A DNA stretch of 64,000 nt from Agarivorans sp. TSD2052. Its GTDB lineage: Bacteria; Pseudomonadota; Gammaproteobacteria; Enterobacterales; Celerinatantimonadaceae. The stretch lies in contig NZ_CP096670.1 of NCBI RefSeq assembly GCF_023238625.1, forward strand, positions 1,973,501-2,037,500. The letters run 5' to 3'. The position numbers and the translations under genes were made by a program. The notes under the pieces were generated by a model. It saw only the letters and a list, made by a program, of their open reading frames with translations. It ran no database searches and had not been told where the DNA came from. This document shows, piece by piece, positions 49,345 to 59,497 of this stretch; the first letter of the stretch is position 1, and each line of letters starts with the position of its first letter.

Positions 49345-51830
49345 AATGGACACGCCGACAATTTGTTAAAGCGAATGCGGTCAGTGCCGCCGCCACCGTG
49401 GCCGGTATCACTATACCGGCCAGTGCGACAAATCTAATTACCACTTCTGAAGAAACAAAAGTGACCTGGGATAAGGCCGCCTGTCGATTTTGTGGTACTG
49501 GTTGTAGTGTGTTAGTCGGCTCGCAAAATGGCAAAGTAGTCGCTACCCAAGGTGACCCTGAATCGCCGGTAAACAAAGGTTTAAACTGTATTAAAGGTTA
49601 CTTCCTTTCTAAAATTATGTACGGAAAAGACCGCTTAACTACGCCTTTATTGCGTATGAAAGACGGTAAATTTGACAAAAATGGCGAGTTTGCTCCGGTT
49701 TCTTGGGACCAAGCTTTCGATATTATGGCTGAAAAATGGAAACAGGCGCTTGCTGATAAAGGGCCAACCTCTGTCGGTATGTTTGGTTCAGGCCAGTGGA
49801 CTGTTTGGGAGGGTTACGCTGCCGCCAAGTTACATAAAGCGGGGTTCTTAACCAATAACCTCGATCCTAATGCACGCCATTGTATGGCTTCAGCAGTAGG
49901 GGGCTTTATGCGTACCTTCGGGATCGATGAGCCGATGGGTTGTTACGATGATCTTGAAGCGGCTGATTCGTTTGTGCTTTGGGGCTCGAATATGGCCGAA
50001 ATGCATCCGATTCTATGGTCACGATTAACCGATCGTCGTTTATCTGCTCCTCACGTTAAAGTTCATGTCTTATCTACCTTTGAACATCGTAGTTTTGAGT
50101 TGGCGGATAACGGGATGGTATTTACCCCGCAAACAGATTTAGCCATTCTCAACTATATCGCCCATTACATAATTGAGAATGACAAAGTTAACTGGGATTT
50201 TGTTAACAAACATACTCATTTTAAACGCGGTGAAACGGATATCGGTTATGGTTTACGCCCAGAACATCCCTTGCAGAAAGCCGCTGCGAACCCCGATTCT
50301 GGAAAAATGACCGATATGAGTTTCGATGAATATCGCGAGTTCCTAAAAGACTACAATCTAGACGCGGTGGTTAAACTGTCAGGCGTACCAGCAGAAAAAC
50401 TCGAAGCGTTAGCAAAAGATTACGCCGATCCCAATGTCAAAGTGACGTCGTTCTGGACTATGGGCTTTAACCAGCATACCCGTGGCGTTTGGGCAAACTG
50501 TTCTTGTTACAATATTCATTTGTTAACGGGCAAAATTTCCGAGCCGGGTAATAGCCCGTTCTCGTTAACAGGGCAACCATCGGCCTGTGGCACTGCACGC
50601 GAAGTGGGAACATTCTCGCATCGTTTACCTGCCGATATGGTGGTGAATAACCCCAAACATAGAAAAATTGCAGAAGATATTTGGCAGCTTCCCGAAGGTG
50701 CTATTCCGCCCAAACCTGGCTACCACGCCGTATTACAAAATCGGATGCTGAAAGACGGTAAACTTAACGCATATTGGGTCATGTGTAACAACAATATGCA
50801 GGCCGCACCCAATATTAATGAGGAAGGTTTACCCGGTTACCGAAATCCTGAAAACTTTATTGTGGTCTCTGACCCGTACCCCACGGTGACAGCTCAAGCC
50901 GCGGATTTGATTTTGCCAACCGCCATGTGGGTTGAAAAAGAAGGCGCTTATGGTAACGCTGAACGTCGTACTCAATTCTGGCATCAACAGGTGTCACCAC
51001 CAGGTGACGCTAAATCTGATTTATGGCAGTTAGTTGAGTTTTCGAAACGCTTCACTGTAGAAGAAGTATGGCCAGCTGAGCTAATAGCTAAGAAGCCTGA
51101 GTATAAAGGTAAAACCCTCTATGATGTGCTTTACCGTAACGGTGTGGTGGATCAATATCCAGTCGAACAGGTTGATGCTAAGTTAAATGATGAATCAAAA
51201 GACTTTGGTTTTTACCTGCAAAAAGGGTTATTTGAAGAATACGCCTTGTTTGGCCGTGGCCATGCCCATGACTTAGCCCCATTTGATACCTACCACAAAG
51301 TGCGTGGACTACGTTGGCCCGTCGTGAATGGAGAAGAAACGCGGTGGCGTTTCCGTGAAGGCTCAGACCCTTATGTAAAACCAGGTCAAGAAGTACACTT
51401 TTATGGTAAGCCAGATGGTAAAGCGTTCATTATTGCTACGCCTTTTGAGCCTGCTGCAGAGTCTCCAGATGAAGAGTTTGATTTGTGGCTAAGCACGGGG
51501 CGTGTTTTGGAGCATTGGCACTCTGGGTCGATGACACGACGTGTACCGGAACTCTATCGAGCCTTTCCTGATGCAGTGTTATTTATTCATCCAGAGGATG
51601 CAAAGCAACGTGGATTTAAACGAGGTGATGAAGTACTCATTCAATCACGCCGCGGTGAAGTTAAATCACGTATTGAAACTCGCGGCCGAAACCGTCCGCC
51701 AAAAGGCCTTGTATTTATGCCTTGGTTCGATGCCAAGCAGCTAACCAATAAGCTCACTTTAGATGCCACAGACCCTCTCTCAAAAGAGACTGACTTTAAA
51801 AAGTGTGCCGTGAAGTTAGTGAAGGTTTAA
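49341..51830 (+). CDS. napA: Periplasmic nitrate reductase catalytic subunit
   Basis: An 829-residue molybdopterin oxidoreductase. The Tat signal is [10 protein letters not shown] near the N-terminus, cut after about residue 29 (ASA). The 4Fe-4S ligands are Cys48, Cys51, Cys55 and Cys83, and Cys181 in ARHCMAS is the molybdenum ligand. It reduces nitrate to nitrite in the periplasm with a Mo-bis-MGD cofactor, taking electrons from NapB. Length is normal. Confidence 0.97.
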   Translation: MKWTRRQFVKANAVSAAATVAGITIPASATNLITTSEETKVTWDKAACRFCGTGCSVLVGSQNGKVVATQGDPESPVNKGLNCIKGYFLSKIMYGKDRLTTPLLRMKDGKFDKNGEFAPVSWDQAFDIMAEKWKQALADKGPTSVGMFGSGQWTVWEGYAAAKLHKAGFLTNNLDPNARHCMASAVGGFMRTFGIDEPMGCYDDLEAADSFVLWGSNMAEMHPILWSRLTDRRLSAPHVKVHVLSTFEHRSFELADNGMVFTPQTDLAILNYIAHYIIENDKVNWDFVNKHTHFKRGETDIGYGLRPEHPLQKAAANPDSGKMTDMSFDEYREFLKDYNLDAVVKLSGVPAEKLEALAKDYADPNVKVTSFWTMGFNQHTRGVWANCSCYNIHLLTGKISEPGNSPFSLTGQPSACGTAREVGTFSHRLPADMVVNNPKHRKIAEDIWQLPEGAIPPKPGYHAVLQNRMLKDGKLNAYWVMCNNNMQAAPNINEEGLPGYRNPENFIVVSDPYPTVTAQAADLILPTAMWVEKEGAYGNAERRTQFWHQQVSPPGDAKSDLWQLVEFSKRFTVEEVWPAELIAKKPEYKGKTLYDVLYRNGVVDQYPVEQVDAKLNDESKDFGFYLQKGLFEEYALFGRGHAHDLAPFDTYHKVRGLRWPVVNGEETRWRFREGSDPYVKPGQEVHFYGKPDGKAFIIATPFEPAAESPDEEFDLWLSTGRVLEHWHSGSMTRRVPELYRAFPDAVLFIHPEDAKQRGFKRGDEVLIQSRRGEVKSRIETRGRNRPPKGLVFMPWFDAKQLTNKLTLDATDPLSKETDFKKCAVKLVKV

Positions 51831-51908
51831 CGCAATTGAGAAGTATTGAGAGCCCCTCGCTGTTAATACTTCGTTAGAAAAGTTTGCCAAGGTGGCGGAG
51901 AGAGTATT

Positions 51909-52364
51909 ATGAAAATGCGAGTATTAATGTCCGGCTTTATAACCAGCCTTCTGCTTTGCGGAGCCGTTGTAGCCAATGATTACGTAAGTAATGGTGGGGT
52001 CGCCTCATTAAGAGGTGATACTGAGTTAAATACTCAGAAACAGGCCGCCAATCTAAAACATGTCGTAGAACAGGATAAACCTTACGAAAGTGACTATGTG
52101 TTTCAACCACCGTTGATACCGCATCAAATACGTCACTATGAAATGAGTTTAAACGCCAATAAATGTTTGTCTTGTCATAGTTGGAAGAATGCTCGCGAAA
52201 GTGGAGCAACTAAGATCAGTGTGACTCACTATGAAGCTCGAGATGGTCAAGTGTTAGCGGATGTGTCTCCTCGTCGTTATTTCTGTTTACAGTGCCATGT
52301 GCCTCAAAATGAAGCCGCGCCGTTGATAGAAAATGATTACCAACGTGTTGAGTCATTACGCTAA
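51909..52364 (+). CDS. napB: Periplasmic nitrate reductase diheme cytochrome c subunit
   Basis: A 151-residue protein with a cleavable signal peptide (about 1-22) and two heme-binding motifs, CLSCH and CLQCH. NapB passes electrons from NapC to NapA in the periplasm. It starts 78 bases after napA, with GGAG before the ATG. Confidence 0.95.
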   Translation: MKMRVLMSGFITSLLLCGAVVANDYVSNGGVASLRGDTELNTQKQAANLKHVVEQDKPYESDYVFQPPLIPHQIRHYEMSLNANKCLSCHSWKNARESGATKISVTHYEARDGQVLADVSPRRYFCLQCHVPQNEAAPLIENDYQRVESLR

Positions 52365-52390
52365 ATACAAGTTTAACCAGAGGCTAAATT

Positions 52391-52966
52391 ATGAAGTTAC
52401 TAAAAGCATTTTGGCGAAAACTCAGTACACCCAGCAAAGCTGCTGTGGGTGTAGTGTTAGCGCTCGGTTTTACCGGTGGTATTCTATTTTGGGGTGCCTT
52501 TAACACGGGAATGGAAGCCACTAATACCGAGGCTTTTTGTTCAGGTTGTCATGCGCCGATTGTTGCTGAAATTCAAGAAACTATTCACTACTCTAACCGT
52601 TCAGGAGTGCGGGCTATCTGTTCCGATTGCCATGTACCACATAATTGGACCGATAAAATTGTTCGTAAGGTACAAGCCAGTAAAGAGTTGATAGCCTTTG
52701 CTATGGGAACAATTAGCACCCAAGAGAAATTTGAGGAACGGCGCGGTTACTTAGCTGGCAGAGAATGGCATCGTATGAAAGAAAATGATTCACAGGAATG
52801 TCGTAACTGTCATGAGTTTGAATTTATGGACTTTTCTGAACAACGCCCCCGAAGCGTGGCGCAACACTCAGACGCTTTAGCTAGCGGAGAGAAAACCTGT
52901 GTAGATTGCCATAAAGGAATTGCACACCGCTTACCCGATATGAGTGGCGTTGAAGGTTGGCAGTAA
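52391..52966 (+). CDS. napC: NapC tetraheme quinol dehydrogenase
   Basis: A 191-residue cytochrome of the NapC/NirT family. One N-terminal membrane helix (about residues 18-37) is followed by a periplasmic part with four motifs, CSGCH, CSDCH, CRNCH and CVDCH. It oxidises quinol in the membrane and reduces NapB. As napG and napH are absent, NapC is the only visible quinol link. Confidence 0.95.
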   Translation: MKLLKAFWRKLSTPSKAAVGVVLALGFTGGILFWGAFNTGMEATNTEAFCSGCHAPIVAEIQETIHYSNRSGVRAICSDCHVPHNWTDKIVRKVQASKELIAFAMGTISTQEKFEERRGYLAGREWHRMKENDSQECRNCHEFEFMDFSEQRPRSVAQHSDALASGEKTCVDCHKGIAHRLPDMSGVEGWQ

Positions 52967-52980
52967 ATTAAGGAAAACAC

Positions 52981-53112
52981 ATGAGTACTTTAGAATCAGT
53001 TTTTTGGCATGTGTTAGGTTATGCCGCTATGCCGACTATTTTTGTGATGGGTTTTGTTGGAGTTGCGGTTATTTCTCTAGCTATTCTATCTAAATGGGAT
53101 AAAGACCAATAA
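52981..53112 (+). CDS. TIGR02808-like single-pass small protein of the nap operon
   Basis: A 43-residue protein starting MSTLESVFWHVLGYAAMPTI and ending SKWDKDQ, with one membrane helix at about 15-36. It matches what is known of TIGR02808, a very small single-helix family found beside nap genes in Vibrio and Photobacterium. It begins 14 bases after napC with AAGGA before the ATG and ends before a strong terminator, so it is the last gene of the nap operon. A role in the NapC/NapB membrane complex is a guess. Confidence 0.82.
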   Translation: MSTLESVFWHVLGYAAMPTIFVMGFVGVAVISLAILSKWDKDQ

Positions 53113-53140
53113 CTTAGGCTTGATTAAGCCTTTTCATCCT

Positions 53141-53179
53141 AACACTTAGTAGGCATTATTGGCCTACTAAGTGTTTTTA
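53141..53179 (+). terminator. Intrinsic terminator of the nap operon
   Basis: AACACTTAGTAGGC and GCCTACTAAGTGTT form a perfect 14-bp stem with a 7-base loop, ending in a T run. The mobA start lies only 11 bases further, so the mob/moa promoter must overlap this region or some read-through occurs. Confidence 0.92.
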
Positions 53180-53190
53180 CTTTTTAGAGC

Positions 53191-53778
53191 ATGCAAAAAA
53201 AAATTCATACAATCATTCATGGGGTGGTGTTAGCCGGCGGACAATCTCGCCGTATGGGCACCGACAAAGCAATGCTCTCATTAAAGGGCAAAACCCTATT
53301 GGCGACGAAAGTGAATCAACTTGAAGCGGTACTGGCTAGTCCCTGTTATGTTAGTGGTTATTATCCAGCGTTTCGCTGCATCGCGGATAAAGGGGAGTCA
53401 CATGGTCCTCTATCCGGTATATTAAGTTGTTTAGAAACCTTAGAGGGCGATGCCTGTTTGATTGTACCGGTTGATATGCCTTTGCTAAGTAATCAGGTTA
53501 TCGACTGTTTAGTTCAGCACTACACTGACCAACCAGCTAACTATTCTTGTTTGAATAGCGTTTTCCCTTTAGTCGTTCAAGCGAACGCTAGTAATATTCA
53601 ATTACTGAAAGATGTTCTTGATTATTCAGAGCAAAAACAGCGGTCAATTAAAGCATTTTTGTCACTTATTCAAGCAACTGCCGTAGATTTACCCCAAGCT
53701 ATGCAAGCTTCTTTGATAAACACCAATACACCCGAGCAATGGCAGTTCGTTGTAAATTCACTTGGAGAAAATTCATGA
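53191..53778 (+). CDS. mobA: Molybdenum cofactor guanylyltransferase MobA
   Basis: A 195-residue nucleotidyltransferase that adds GMP to the molybdenum cofactor to form MGD, the form needed by NapA. The signature VVLAGGQSRRMGTDKAML is near the N-terminus, and VPVDMPLLS is the metal and GTP site. First gene of mobA-moaBCDE-modABC. The ribosome binding site is weak (AGAG). It overlaps moaB by 4 bases. Confidence 0.93.
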   Translation: MQKKIHTIIHGVVLAGGQSRRMGTDKAMLSLKGKTLLATKVNQLEAVLASPCYVSGYYPAFRCIADKGESHGPLSGILSCLETLEGDACLIVPVDMPLLSNQVIDCLVQHYTDQPANYSCLNSVFPLVVQANASNIQLLKDVLDYSEQKQRSIKAFLSLIQATAVDLPQAMQASLINTNTPEQWQFVVNSLGENS

Positions 53779-54293
53779 GCCATTTGGCGAATAATACTCA
53801 AACATTCCTAAATATTGCCGTACTGACGGTTTCAGATACTCGAGATGAACAAACAGATACCTCTGGACAGTACTTAGTCAGTGCATTGCAACAGGCTGGG
53901 CACAACTTAGCCGATAAGCAAATTGTAATCGATGACGTGTATAAAATAAGAGCTGTGTTGAGTCAATGGATCGCAGACCCTGAAGTGGATTGCGTTATTT
54001 CGACCGGCGGTACAGGGTTTACAGCAAGAGATAATACGCCTGAAGCGGTGAGTGTGTTATTTGATAAAGACATTGAAGGCTTTGGCGAATTGTTTCGTTA
54101 TATCTCGTATACCGAAATAGGAACATCCACCGTTCAAAGTAGAGCCTTGGGTGGCTTTGCCAATAAAACCGTCATTTTTTGTGTACCCGGCTCAACCAAT
54201 GCGTGTAAAACAGCGTGGCAAAAAATACTGTTAGAGCAACTGAATAGCACTCACAAGCCCTGTAACTTCGTACCGCACATAGGGCAAAAATAA
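53775..54293 (+). CDS. moaB: Molybdopterin adenylyltransferase MoaB
   Basis: A 172-residue MogA/MoaB-fold protein ([20 protein letters not shown] at the start, [16 protein letters not shown] for the cofactor site) that adenylates molybdopterin before metal insertion by MoeA. The ATG at 53775 follows GGAG and overlaps the mobA stop as ATGA. No separate mogA is seen, so MoaB probably fills that role. Confidence 0.92.
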   Translation: MSHLANNTQTFLNIAVLTVSDTRDEQTDTSGQYLVSALQQAGHNLADKQIVIDDVYKIRAVLSQWIADPEVDCVISTGGTGFTARDNTPEAVSVLFDKDIEGFGELFRYISYTEIGTSTVQSRALGGFANKTVIFCVPGSTNACKTAWQKILLEQLNSTHKPCNFVPHIGQK

Positions 54294-54769
54294 TGAGCGA
54301 CTTTAGCCATATCAATGCATCAGGAGAAGCGATTATGGTCGATGTTTCTGATAAGTCAGAAACAAGCCGAATAGCCAAGGCTCAAGCTCTAGTTGAAATT
54401 AATCAACAAACAGTGGCTAGCTTAATCAGTGGCGAGCAACATAAAGGTGATGTATTTGCTTGTGCGCGTATCGCGGGTATCCAAGCGGCTAAAAAAACCT
54501 CAGAGTTAATTCCGCTTTGTCATCCTTTGATGCTGAGTAAAGTCACGGTTGAGTTGGACTTGAACGAAACTGCAGGACTTATCACCGTAATCAGTACAGC
54601 CAAATTAAAAGGGCAAACGGGCGTAGAAATGGAAGCACTTACGGCCGCCAGTGTTGCAGCTTTAACCATTTACGATATGTGTAAAGCGATCCAAAAAGAT
54701 ATTGTGATTAAAGATATTAAGCTTCTGGAGAAGCATGGTGGAAAATCAGGATCTTTTTGCGCCCAATAA
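54293..54769 (+). CDS. moaC: Cyclic pyranopterin monophosphate synthase MoaC
   Basis: A 158-residue protein acting after MoaA. Visible marks are [20 protein letters not shown] at the start, [13 protein letters not shown], and [20 protein letters not shown] with the active-site residues. Length is normal. Its start shares one base with the moaB stop. Confidence 0.95.
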   Translation: MSDFSHINASGEAIMVDVSDKSETSRIAKAQALVEINQQTVASLISGEQHKGDVFACARIAGIQAAKKTSELIPLCHPLMLSKVTVELDLNETAGLITVISTAKLKGQTGVEMEALTAASVAALTIYDMCKAIQKDIVIKDIKLLEKHGGKSGSFCAQ

Positions 54770-54782
54770 TTAAGGTGAGCTT

Positions 54783-55031
54783 ATGTTAATCAAGGTACTA
54801 TTTTTTGCTCGGCTAAAAGAACAGCTTGGCTGCTCAAGTATAAATATAGAGCTGGTAGAAGGCAGTAATACTGAAAATTTAACTGAACAGTTAATTAACA
54901 CTGGCTCCGCTTGGTCGGTGTTAGCTGATGATTCCGTGCTTGTTGCGCTAAATCAACAACAGATAAATGATGTACAGCGACTTAAAAATGGTGATGAGGT
55001 CGCTTTTTTCCCCCCGGTGACAGGAGGCTAA
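54783..55031 (+). CDS. moaD: Molybdopterin synthase small subunit MoaD
   Basis: An 82-residue ubiquitin-fold protein ending in PPVTGG. The terminal Gly-Gly is thiocarboxylated and supplies sulfur to molybdopterin synthase. Activation normally needs MoeB, which is not in this window. The stop is directly followed by the moaE start. Confidence 0.94.
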   Translation: MLIKVLFFARLKEQLGCSSINIELVEGSNTENLTEQLINTGSAWSVLADDSVLVALNQQQINDVQRLKNGDEVAFFPPVTGG

Positions 55032-55472
55032 ATGATTCGTGTACAACAACAAGATTTTGATGTTGGCGAGGAGTATCAACGCTTAAGAAATCGAGCCAGT
55101 GCGGGAGCGATAGTGTTTTTTGTTGGTTTAGTCAGGGACATGAATTTGGGTGAACAAGTACAAGGCTTGCACCTAGAGCACTATCCTGGCATGACTGAAT
55201 CACAATTAGCTCGGATTGTAGATCAAGCTCGAACGCGGTGGCCAATTCAAGATGCTAGTGTTGTGCATCGAGTGGGAGATTTAGATGTTAACGAGCAAAT
55301 AGTATTTGTTGGGGTTAACAGTGCGCACCGTGAAGCATCTTTTGAAGCCTGCCACTTCATTATGGATTACTTAAAAACTCAGGCAACGTTTTGGAAAAAA
55401 GAACGTACTTCACAAGGCGATATTTGGTTAGATGCTAGAGAGTCTGATCTAAAAGCGAAGAACAAATGGTAA
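55032..55472 (+). CDS. moaE: Molybdopterin synthase large subunit MoaE
   Basis: A 146-residue protein. Marks are GAIVFFVGLVRDMN, the LEHYPGMTE segment, HRVGDLDVNEQIVFVGV, and the catalytic Lys in FWKKERTSQG. It forms the heterotetramer with MoaD. It abuts moaD and overlaps modA by 7 bases. Confidence 0.95.
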   Translation: MIRVQQQDFDVGEEYQRLRNRASAGAIVFFVGLVRDMNLGEQVQGLHLEHYPGMTESQLARIVDQARTRWPIQDASVVHRVGDLDVNEQIVFVGVNSAHREASFEACHFIMDYLKTQATFWKKERTSQGDIWLDARESDLKAKNKW

Positions 55473-56185
55473 AACTGTTGGTTACTGTGTTACTCATGGT
55501 CATGGCTAACATCGTCAATGCAGCTCCGGTTACGATGGCGGTTGCTGCTAACTTCAAAGCCACGCTAGAATTGCTAGCGAAAGATTACCAAGCAGTAAAT
55601 TCCAATTTTGTTTACCGCATTTCCAGTGCGTCTACTGGTGTACTGTATAATCAGGTGCTGCATGGCGCGCCCTTTGACTTGTTTTTTTCAGCAGATGAGC
55701 AGCGTGCCAAATTGCTGTTTACAAACCAATACGCATTAGCACAGAAACCATACGCTGTTGGTCAGTTAGTGTTTTGGGCCCCTAACTATACCAATGCTTA
55801 CGGGCAGCCTGTAATGGGCGAACAATTATGGCGAGAGTGGCAATTTGGTGTTGCTTATGCCAATCCTAAACTGGCGCCGTACGGCTTAGCAGCAGATCAA
55901 TTAGTGAAACAAAAAGGCCTAACCAGCAAGCTTATTCTCGCTAACAATGTCTCACAGGTTTATCAATTTATTGTAACCGGTAACGTAGCGGGCGGTTTTG
56001 TCGCTCGCTCAACGCACGCGTTGTTTGATGGTTCTTATTGGTTGGTGCCTACCCACTTTCATCAAAGGCTTGCTCAACATGTTGCATTGCTTGAAGATAC
56101 TCCACAAGCTTTGGGCTTTTATCAATATTTATCGAGCGCTAAGGCGCAGACTATTATTACTGACAACGGATATTTATTACCTTAA
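55466..56185 (+). CDS. modA: Molybdate-binding periplasmic protein ModA
   Basis: A 239-residue periplasmic binding protein with a signal peptide (about 1-19, ending VNA). The start of the mature protein (VTMAVAANFKATLELLAKDY) and the ligand site (ISSASTGVLYNQVLHGAPFD) are typical of ModA. It overlaps moaE by 7 bases, so transport and synthesis genes form one operon. Confidence 0.93.
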   Translation: MVKLLVTVLLMVMANIVNAAPVTMAVAANFKATLELLAKDYQAVNSNFVYRISSASTGVLYNQVLHGAPFDLFFSADEQRAKLLFTNQYALAQKPYAVGQLVFWAPNYTNAYGQPVMGEQLWREWQFGVAYANPKLAPYGLAADQLVKQKGLTSKLILANNVSQVYQFIVTGNVAGGFVARSTHALFDGSYWLVPTHFHQRLAQHVALLEDTPQALGFYQYLSSAKAQTIITDNGYLLP

Positions 56186-56188
56186 GCA

Positions 56189-56881
56189 ATGACCGAAGCA
56201 GAATTTCAAGCCATCCTATTATCGATTAAACTTGCTTCACTAAGCTGTTTAATATTGCTGCTGCTTGGTACGCCTTTAGCTTGGTGGCTAGCGAGAAGCG
56301 AATCTAAGTTAAAGCATATTGTGGAAGCGATTGTCGCGTTACCGATTGTGTTACCACCCACCGTCCTCGGTTTTTATCTACTTATTGGTTTCGCCCCAGA
56401 TAGCATGCTAGGCCAATGGTGGCTGCAATTGACCGGCAATCAACTCGCGTTCAGTTTTTCAGGTTTGGTATTTGCTTCTTGTCTCTATTCCTTGCCATTT
56501 GTGGTTCAGCCCATACAAAGTGCATTCAAACAAATAGAACCTGGCGTATTAGATGCCGCTAAAGTGCTGAGAATGGCCAAGTGGAAGCAACTAGTCGCAG
56601 TAGAATTGCCCTTAGCTAAAAATGGGTTTTTGGTGGCAATGGTTTTAGGCTTCGCTCATACTTTAGGCGAATTTGGGGTGGTATTGATGATTGGCGGTAA
56701 TATTCCTGGTGAAACCCAAGTTATTGCAATCGCCTTATTTGACCATGTAGAAAGCCTGAATTTTGCGGCTGCTCATCGTCTCGCTATTGTGTTGCTAGGT
56801 TTTTCGTTTGTTGCTTTGCTGATGACTTATTTTTTCTCTGCTAAAAGCAAGCGAGTAGGGAGCATCGGTGTTAAGTTTTAG
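56189..56881 (+). CDS. modB: Molybdate ABC transporter permease ModB
   Basis: A 230-residue inner-membrane protein with about five helices. The conserved cytoplasmic EAA loop is visible (LDAAKVLRMAKWKQLVAVEL, then PLAKNGFLVAMVLGFAHTLG). It forms the channel of the molybdate importer. It begins 3 bases after modA and overlaps modC by 14 bases. Confidence 0.93.
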   Translation: MTEAEFQAILLSIKLASLSCLILLLLGTPLAWWLARSESKLKHIVEAIVALPIVLPPTVLGFYLLIGFAPDSMLGQWWLQLTGNQLAFSFSGLVFASCLYSLPFVVQPIQSAFKQIEPGVLDAAKVLRMAKWKQLVAVELPLAKNGFLVAMVLGFAHTLGEFGVVLMIGGNIPGETQVIAIALFDHVESLNFAAAHRLAIVLLGFSFVALLMTYFFSAKSKRVGSIGVKF

Positions 56882-57905
56882 CCTAGTTTACCGCAGAGAA
56901 GATTTTCTTTTAGAAACAAGTAAATTAGATTTACCCTCTTTAACTGGCGTTTTTGGCGCCTCTGGAGTGGGTAAAACAACCTTACTACGAATATTGTCTG
57001 GCTTAGAATCGCCATCTCGTGGTGAGATACAGTTTAATGGGCAAAGCTGGTTAAACGCTTCCTGTAATATCCCACCCCACCGTCGACCTATAGCCTTTGT
57101 GACTCAAGGCAGTCATCTATTTCCTCATTTAAGTGTTAAAGCGAATATAAAATTAGTACAACGCGTCAATAATGAAGAGCTGTTACAGCTTATCAATTTA
57201 TTTGAATTAGTCCCTTTATTGGATAAAAAAGCGACTCAGTTATCGGGTGGACAAGCACAGAGGGTGGCGTTAGTGAGAGCGTTAGCTAGCCAACCCAAAT
57301 TGTTGTTGCTAGACGAAGTATTCTCTGCACTGGATAGGAGCAGCGCGATAGCTTTACTCAAAGGTTTAAAAAGGTGGTTAACCGCTCGCCACATTGATTG
57401 CTTAATGATATCGCATAACCCGGAGGACTTAGTCTATTTCAGCGACAAAGTATTGCTGTTAACTGCGGACAAGCCCGTAGCACTGGGTGATAGTTTACAG
57501 ATGATTAATCGATACAACGATCAGCAGCAACAGGCTTTAGTTATCAAGGTGGTTCAATCGGATAGAAAAGCCGATCGCGGCTGGCGATGGTTTAAGTTCG
57601 GACAACAATACCTACTCGCTGAGAGCGATCAGCTATTAGATCAAAGCTTTCATTTAGTTAGCTTTAAACCTAAAAATTTGGTGATTTCTAGTCACTTTGT
57701 AGAAAACTGCAGTGCGCAAAACCAGTGGCAAGCAAAGGTTGTGGGGCTTAGTCAACGAGCGAATGAATGTTTAATCGAAGTGGATTTAGAGGGGCTGGTA
57801 TTTTCTGTACCTATCTCTCCAAGAGCCCAACAAACCTTATGCTTGGCTAAAGACCAAATGGTGTTTTTGCTGCATAAGGCTGTAAAATTACATAATCAGT
57901 TTTAA
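56868..57905 (+). CDS. modC: Molybdate ABC transporter ATPase ModC
   Basis: A 345-residue ABC ATPase. Walker A is GASGVGKTT at about 30-38, the signature LSGGQAQRVALVRAL follows, and Walker B is LLLLDEVFSALD. A C-terminal TOBE/MOP-type domain (about 280-345) may sense molybdate. The start is GTG with GGGAG before it. It is the last gene of the operon and ends directly against the convergent moeA gene, with no terminator visible between them. Confidence 0.93.
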   Translation: MLSFSLVYRREDFLLETSKLDLPSLTGVFGASGVGKTTLLRILSGLESPSRGEIQFNGQSWLNASCNIPPHRRPIAFVTQGSHLFPHLSVKANIKLVQRVNNEELLQLINLFELVPLLDKKATQLSGGQAQRVALVRALASQPKLLLLDEVFSALDRSSAIALLKGLKRWLTARHIDCLMISHNPEDLVYFSDKVLLLTADKPVALGDSLQMINRYNDQQQQALVIKVVQSDRKADRGWRWFKFGQQYLLAESDQLLDQSFHLVSFKPKNLVISSHFVENCSAQNQWQAKVVGLSQRANECLIEVDLEGLVFSVPISPRAQQTLCLAKDQMVFLLHKAVKLHNQF

Positions 57906-59138
57906 CTAGGTCATTGGGTTGGCGAACATTTCGATATTCACTGGTTCGCCAGCACTCACTTTACCGCGGGTTTCTTCTAAAACAATAAAGCAATTGGCGT
58001 CGGTGAGACTGGTGAAAATGGCACTTCCTTGAGCACCCGTTGAGCGTACTTGGAGCTGACCTTGTTCATTGATACTGGCGTAACCCCGCTGGAAGTCGGT
58101 GCGCCCAGGAGACTTTTTAAAACTTTGTAAAGACGTAGCTTTTAGACTTAATGGTTCTTGGTAGTTCCAGTCACTGGCTTTTGCTATCACCAACATCGCA
58201 AGTTTGTAGAACGTAACGAAGGCTGACACTGGATTACCTGGTAAGCCGACGAAATAAGAATTTGCTAACTGTCCAAATGCGAAAGGTTTTCCAGGTTTAA
58301 TGGCTAATTTCCAAAAACCAATATCGCCAATTTCATCCAGTACTAATTTAGTGTAATCAGCTTCGCCAACGGATACTCCGCCACTACAAATAACAATATC
58401 GGCCTGTTGATCAGCATTAATGAAAGCCTCGTTTACCTGCTGTTTATCATCGGGTATCACCCCTAAATCGATGATTTCTACAGGCAATTTATTTAGTAGC
58501 GCTCTTATTGCAAAGCGATTGCTATCGTATATCTGGCCGTGTTTAAGTGGCAGCCCTGGTTGGATTAGTTCATCCCCGCTAGAAAATATGGCAACTTTCA
58601 ACAGGCTTTGAACAACAACATTTTTAATACCTAAGGTTGCAAGTAATCCAATATGGCTTGAATTTAGGCGTGTTCTCGCAGGGATAACGACCTGCCCTTG
58701 CTTGACATCTTCTCCAGCAAACCTAACGTTTTTCCCCTTGGTAATTGGCTGTTTAAAATGAACTAAGTTACCGACTGTTTCGGTGTTTTCTTGCATTTCG
58801 ACCGCATCACAGTCCGTCGGCAAAGGGGCTCCTGTCATAATCCTTACACAATGACCGGCTTCTACACTAAGTTTGCGCGTATCGCCGGCAAATACTTTGT
58901 GGCTTAAAGGGAGTTGCTTATCTTCTGGTAATTGTTCAACGCAAATAGCGTATCCATCCATTGCGCTGTTATCAAATGGAGGAATATCTAATGGAGAAAC
59001 AATATCTTCAGCCAAAATTCTGTCCAAGGCCTCATCTACACCAATTGTTTGTGGTGTTGTTTTGATGTTAACGCTGTTGGTAAGCGTTGATTTGGCTTGT
59101 TCTATTGGCATAAGGCCTGGCTGACTGCAGCAATCCAT
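57906..59138 (-). CDS. moeA: Molybdopterin molybdenumtransferase MoeA
   Basis: A 410-residue enzyme that inserts molybdate into adenylated molybdopterin. Marks are PPFDNSAMDGYAI, RIMTGAPLPTDCDAVEMQE, SSGDEL, and VICSGGVSVGEADYT with FVGLPGNPVSAFVTF. The ATG at 59138 gives MDCCSQPGLMPIEQAKSTL, like Vibrio MoeA; a GTG at 59183 would add 15 residues. It is convergent with modC and not in the moa operon. Upstream, 59139-59497 (about 360 bases) holds no gene and no clear site. Confidence 0.93.
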   Translation of the reverse strand: MDCCSQPGLMPIEQAKSTLTNSVNIKTTPQTIGVDEALDRILAEDIVSPLDIPPFDNSAMDGYAICVEQLPEDKQLPLSHKVFAGDTRKLSVEAGHCVRIMTGAPLPTDCDAVEMQENTETVGNLVHFKQPITKGKNVRFAGEDVKQGQVVIPARTRLNSSHIGLLATLGIKNVVVQSLLKVAIFSSGDELIQPGLPLKHGQIYDSNRFAIRALLNKLPVEIIDLGVIPDDKQQVNEAFINADQQADIVICSGGVSVGEADYTKLVLDEIGDIGFWKLAIKPGKPFAFGQLANSYFVGLPGNPVSAFVTFYKLAMLVIAKASDWNYQEPLSLKATSLQSFKKSPGRTDFQRGYASINEQGQLQVRSTGAQGSAIFTSLTDANCFIVLEETRGKVSAGEPVNIEMFANPMT

Positions 59139-59497
59139 TGAGTGTGTTACCTCGGTGTTGTTGAGTGGTACTAATAGCGACACTTACTACATATAAGACT
59201 GAATTATCACATTTTTATTGAATATTATCAGTTACAAAATGCAATATTTACGACAGATGATTGCGTTTTATAGGTACGCTCAGACATCACATTTAGTCTG
59301 CAATATAAGCATAGCTTAGCCGTTTTATTGGTTTTAGCTTGAATTTACTGATTTTCCCATTTAGTTGGTAATATTAGAAATAGCAAATCTCAACGTTATT
59401 TAAGCTCACAGTTCTTTTAACTTATACTTAATGTGTGTAACATAATCTTCACAACTGGGTGTTGGTCACAGTTTGGGCGTTTATCAAGGGAGTTGAT

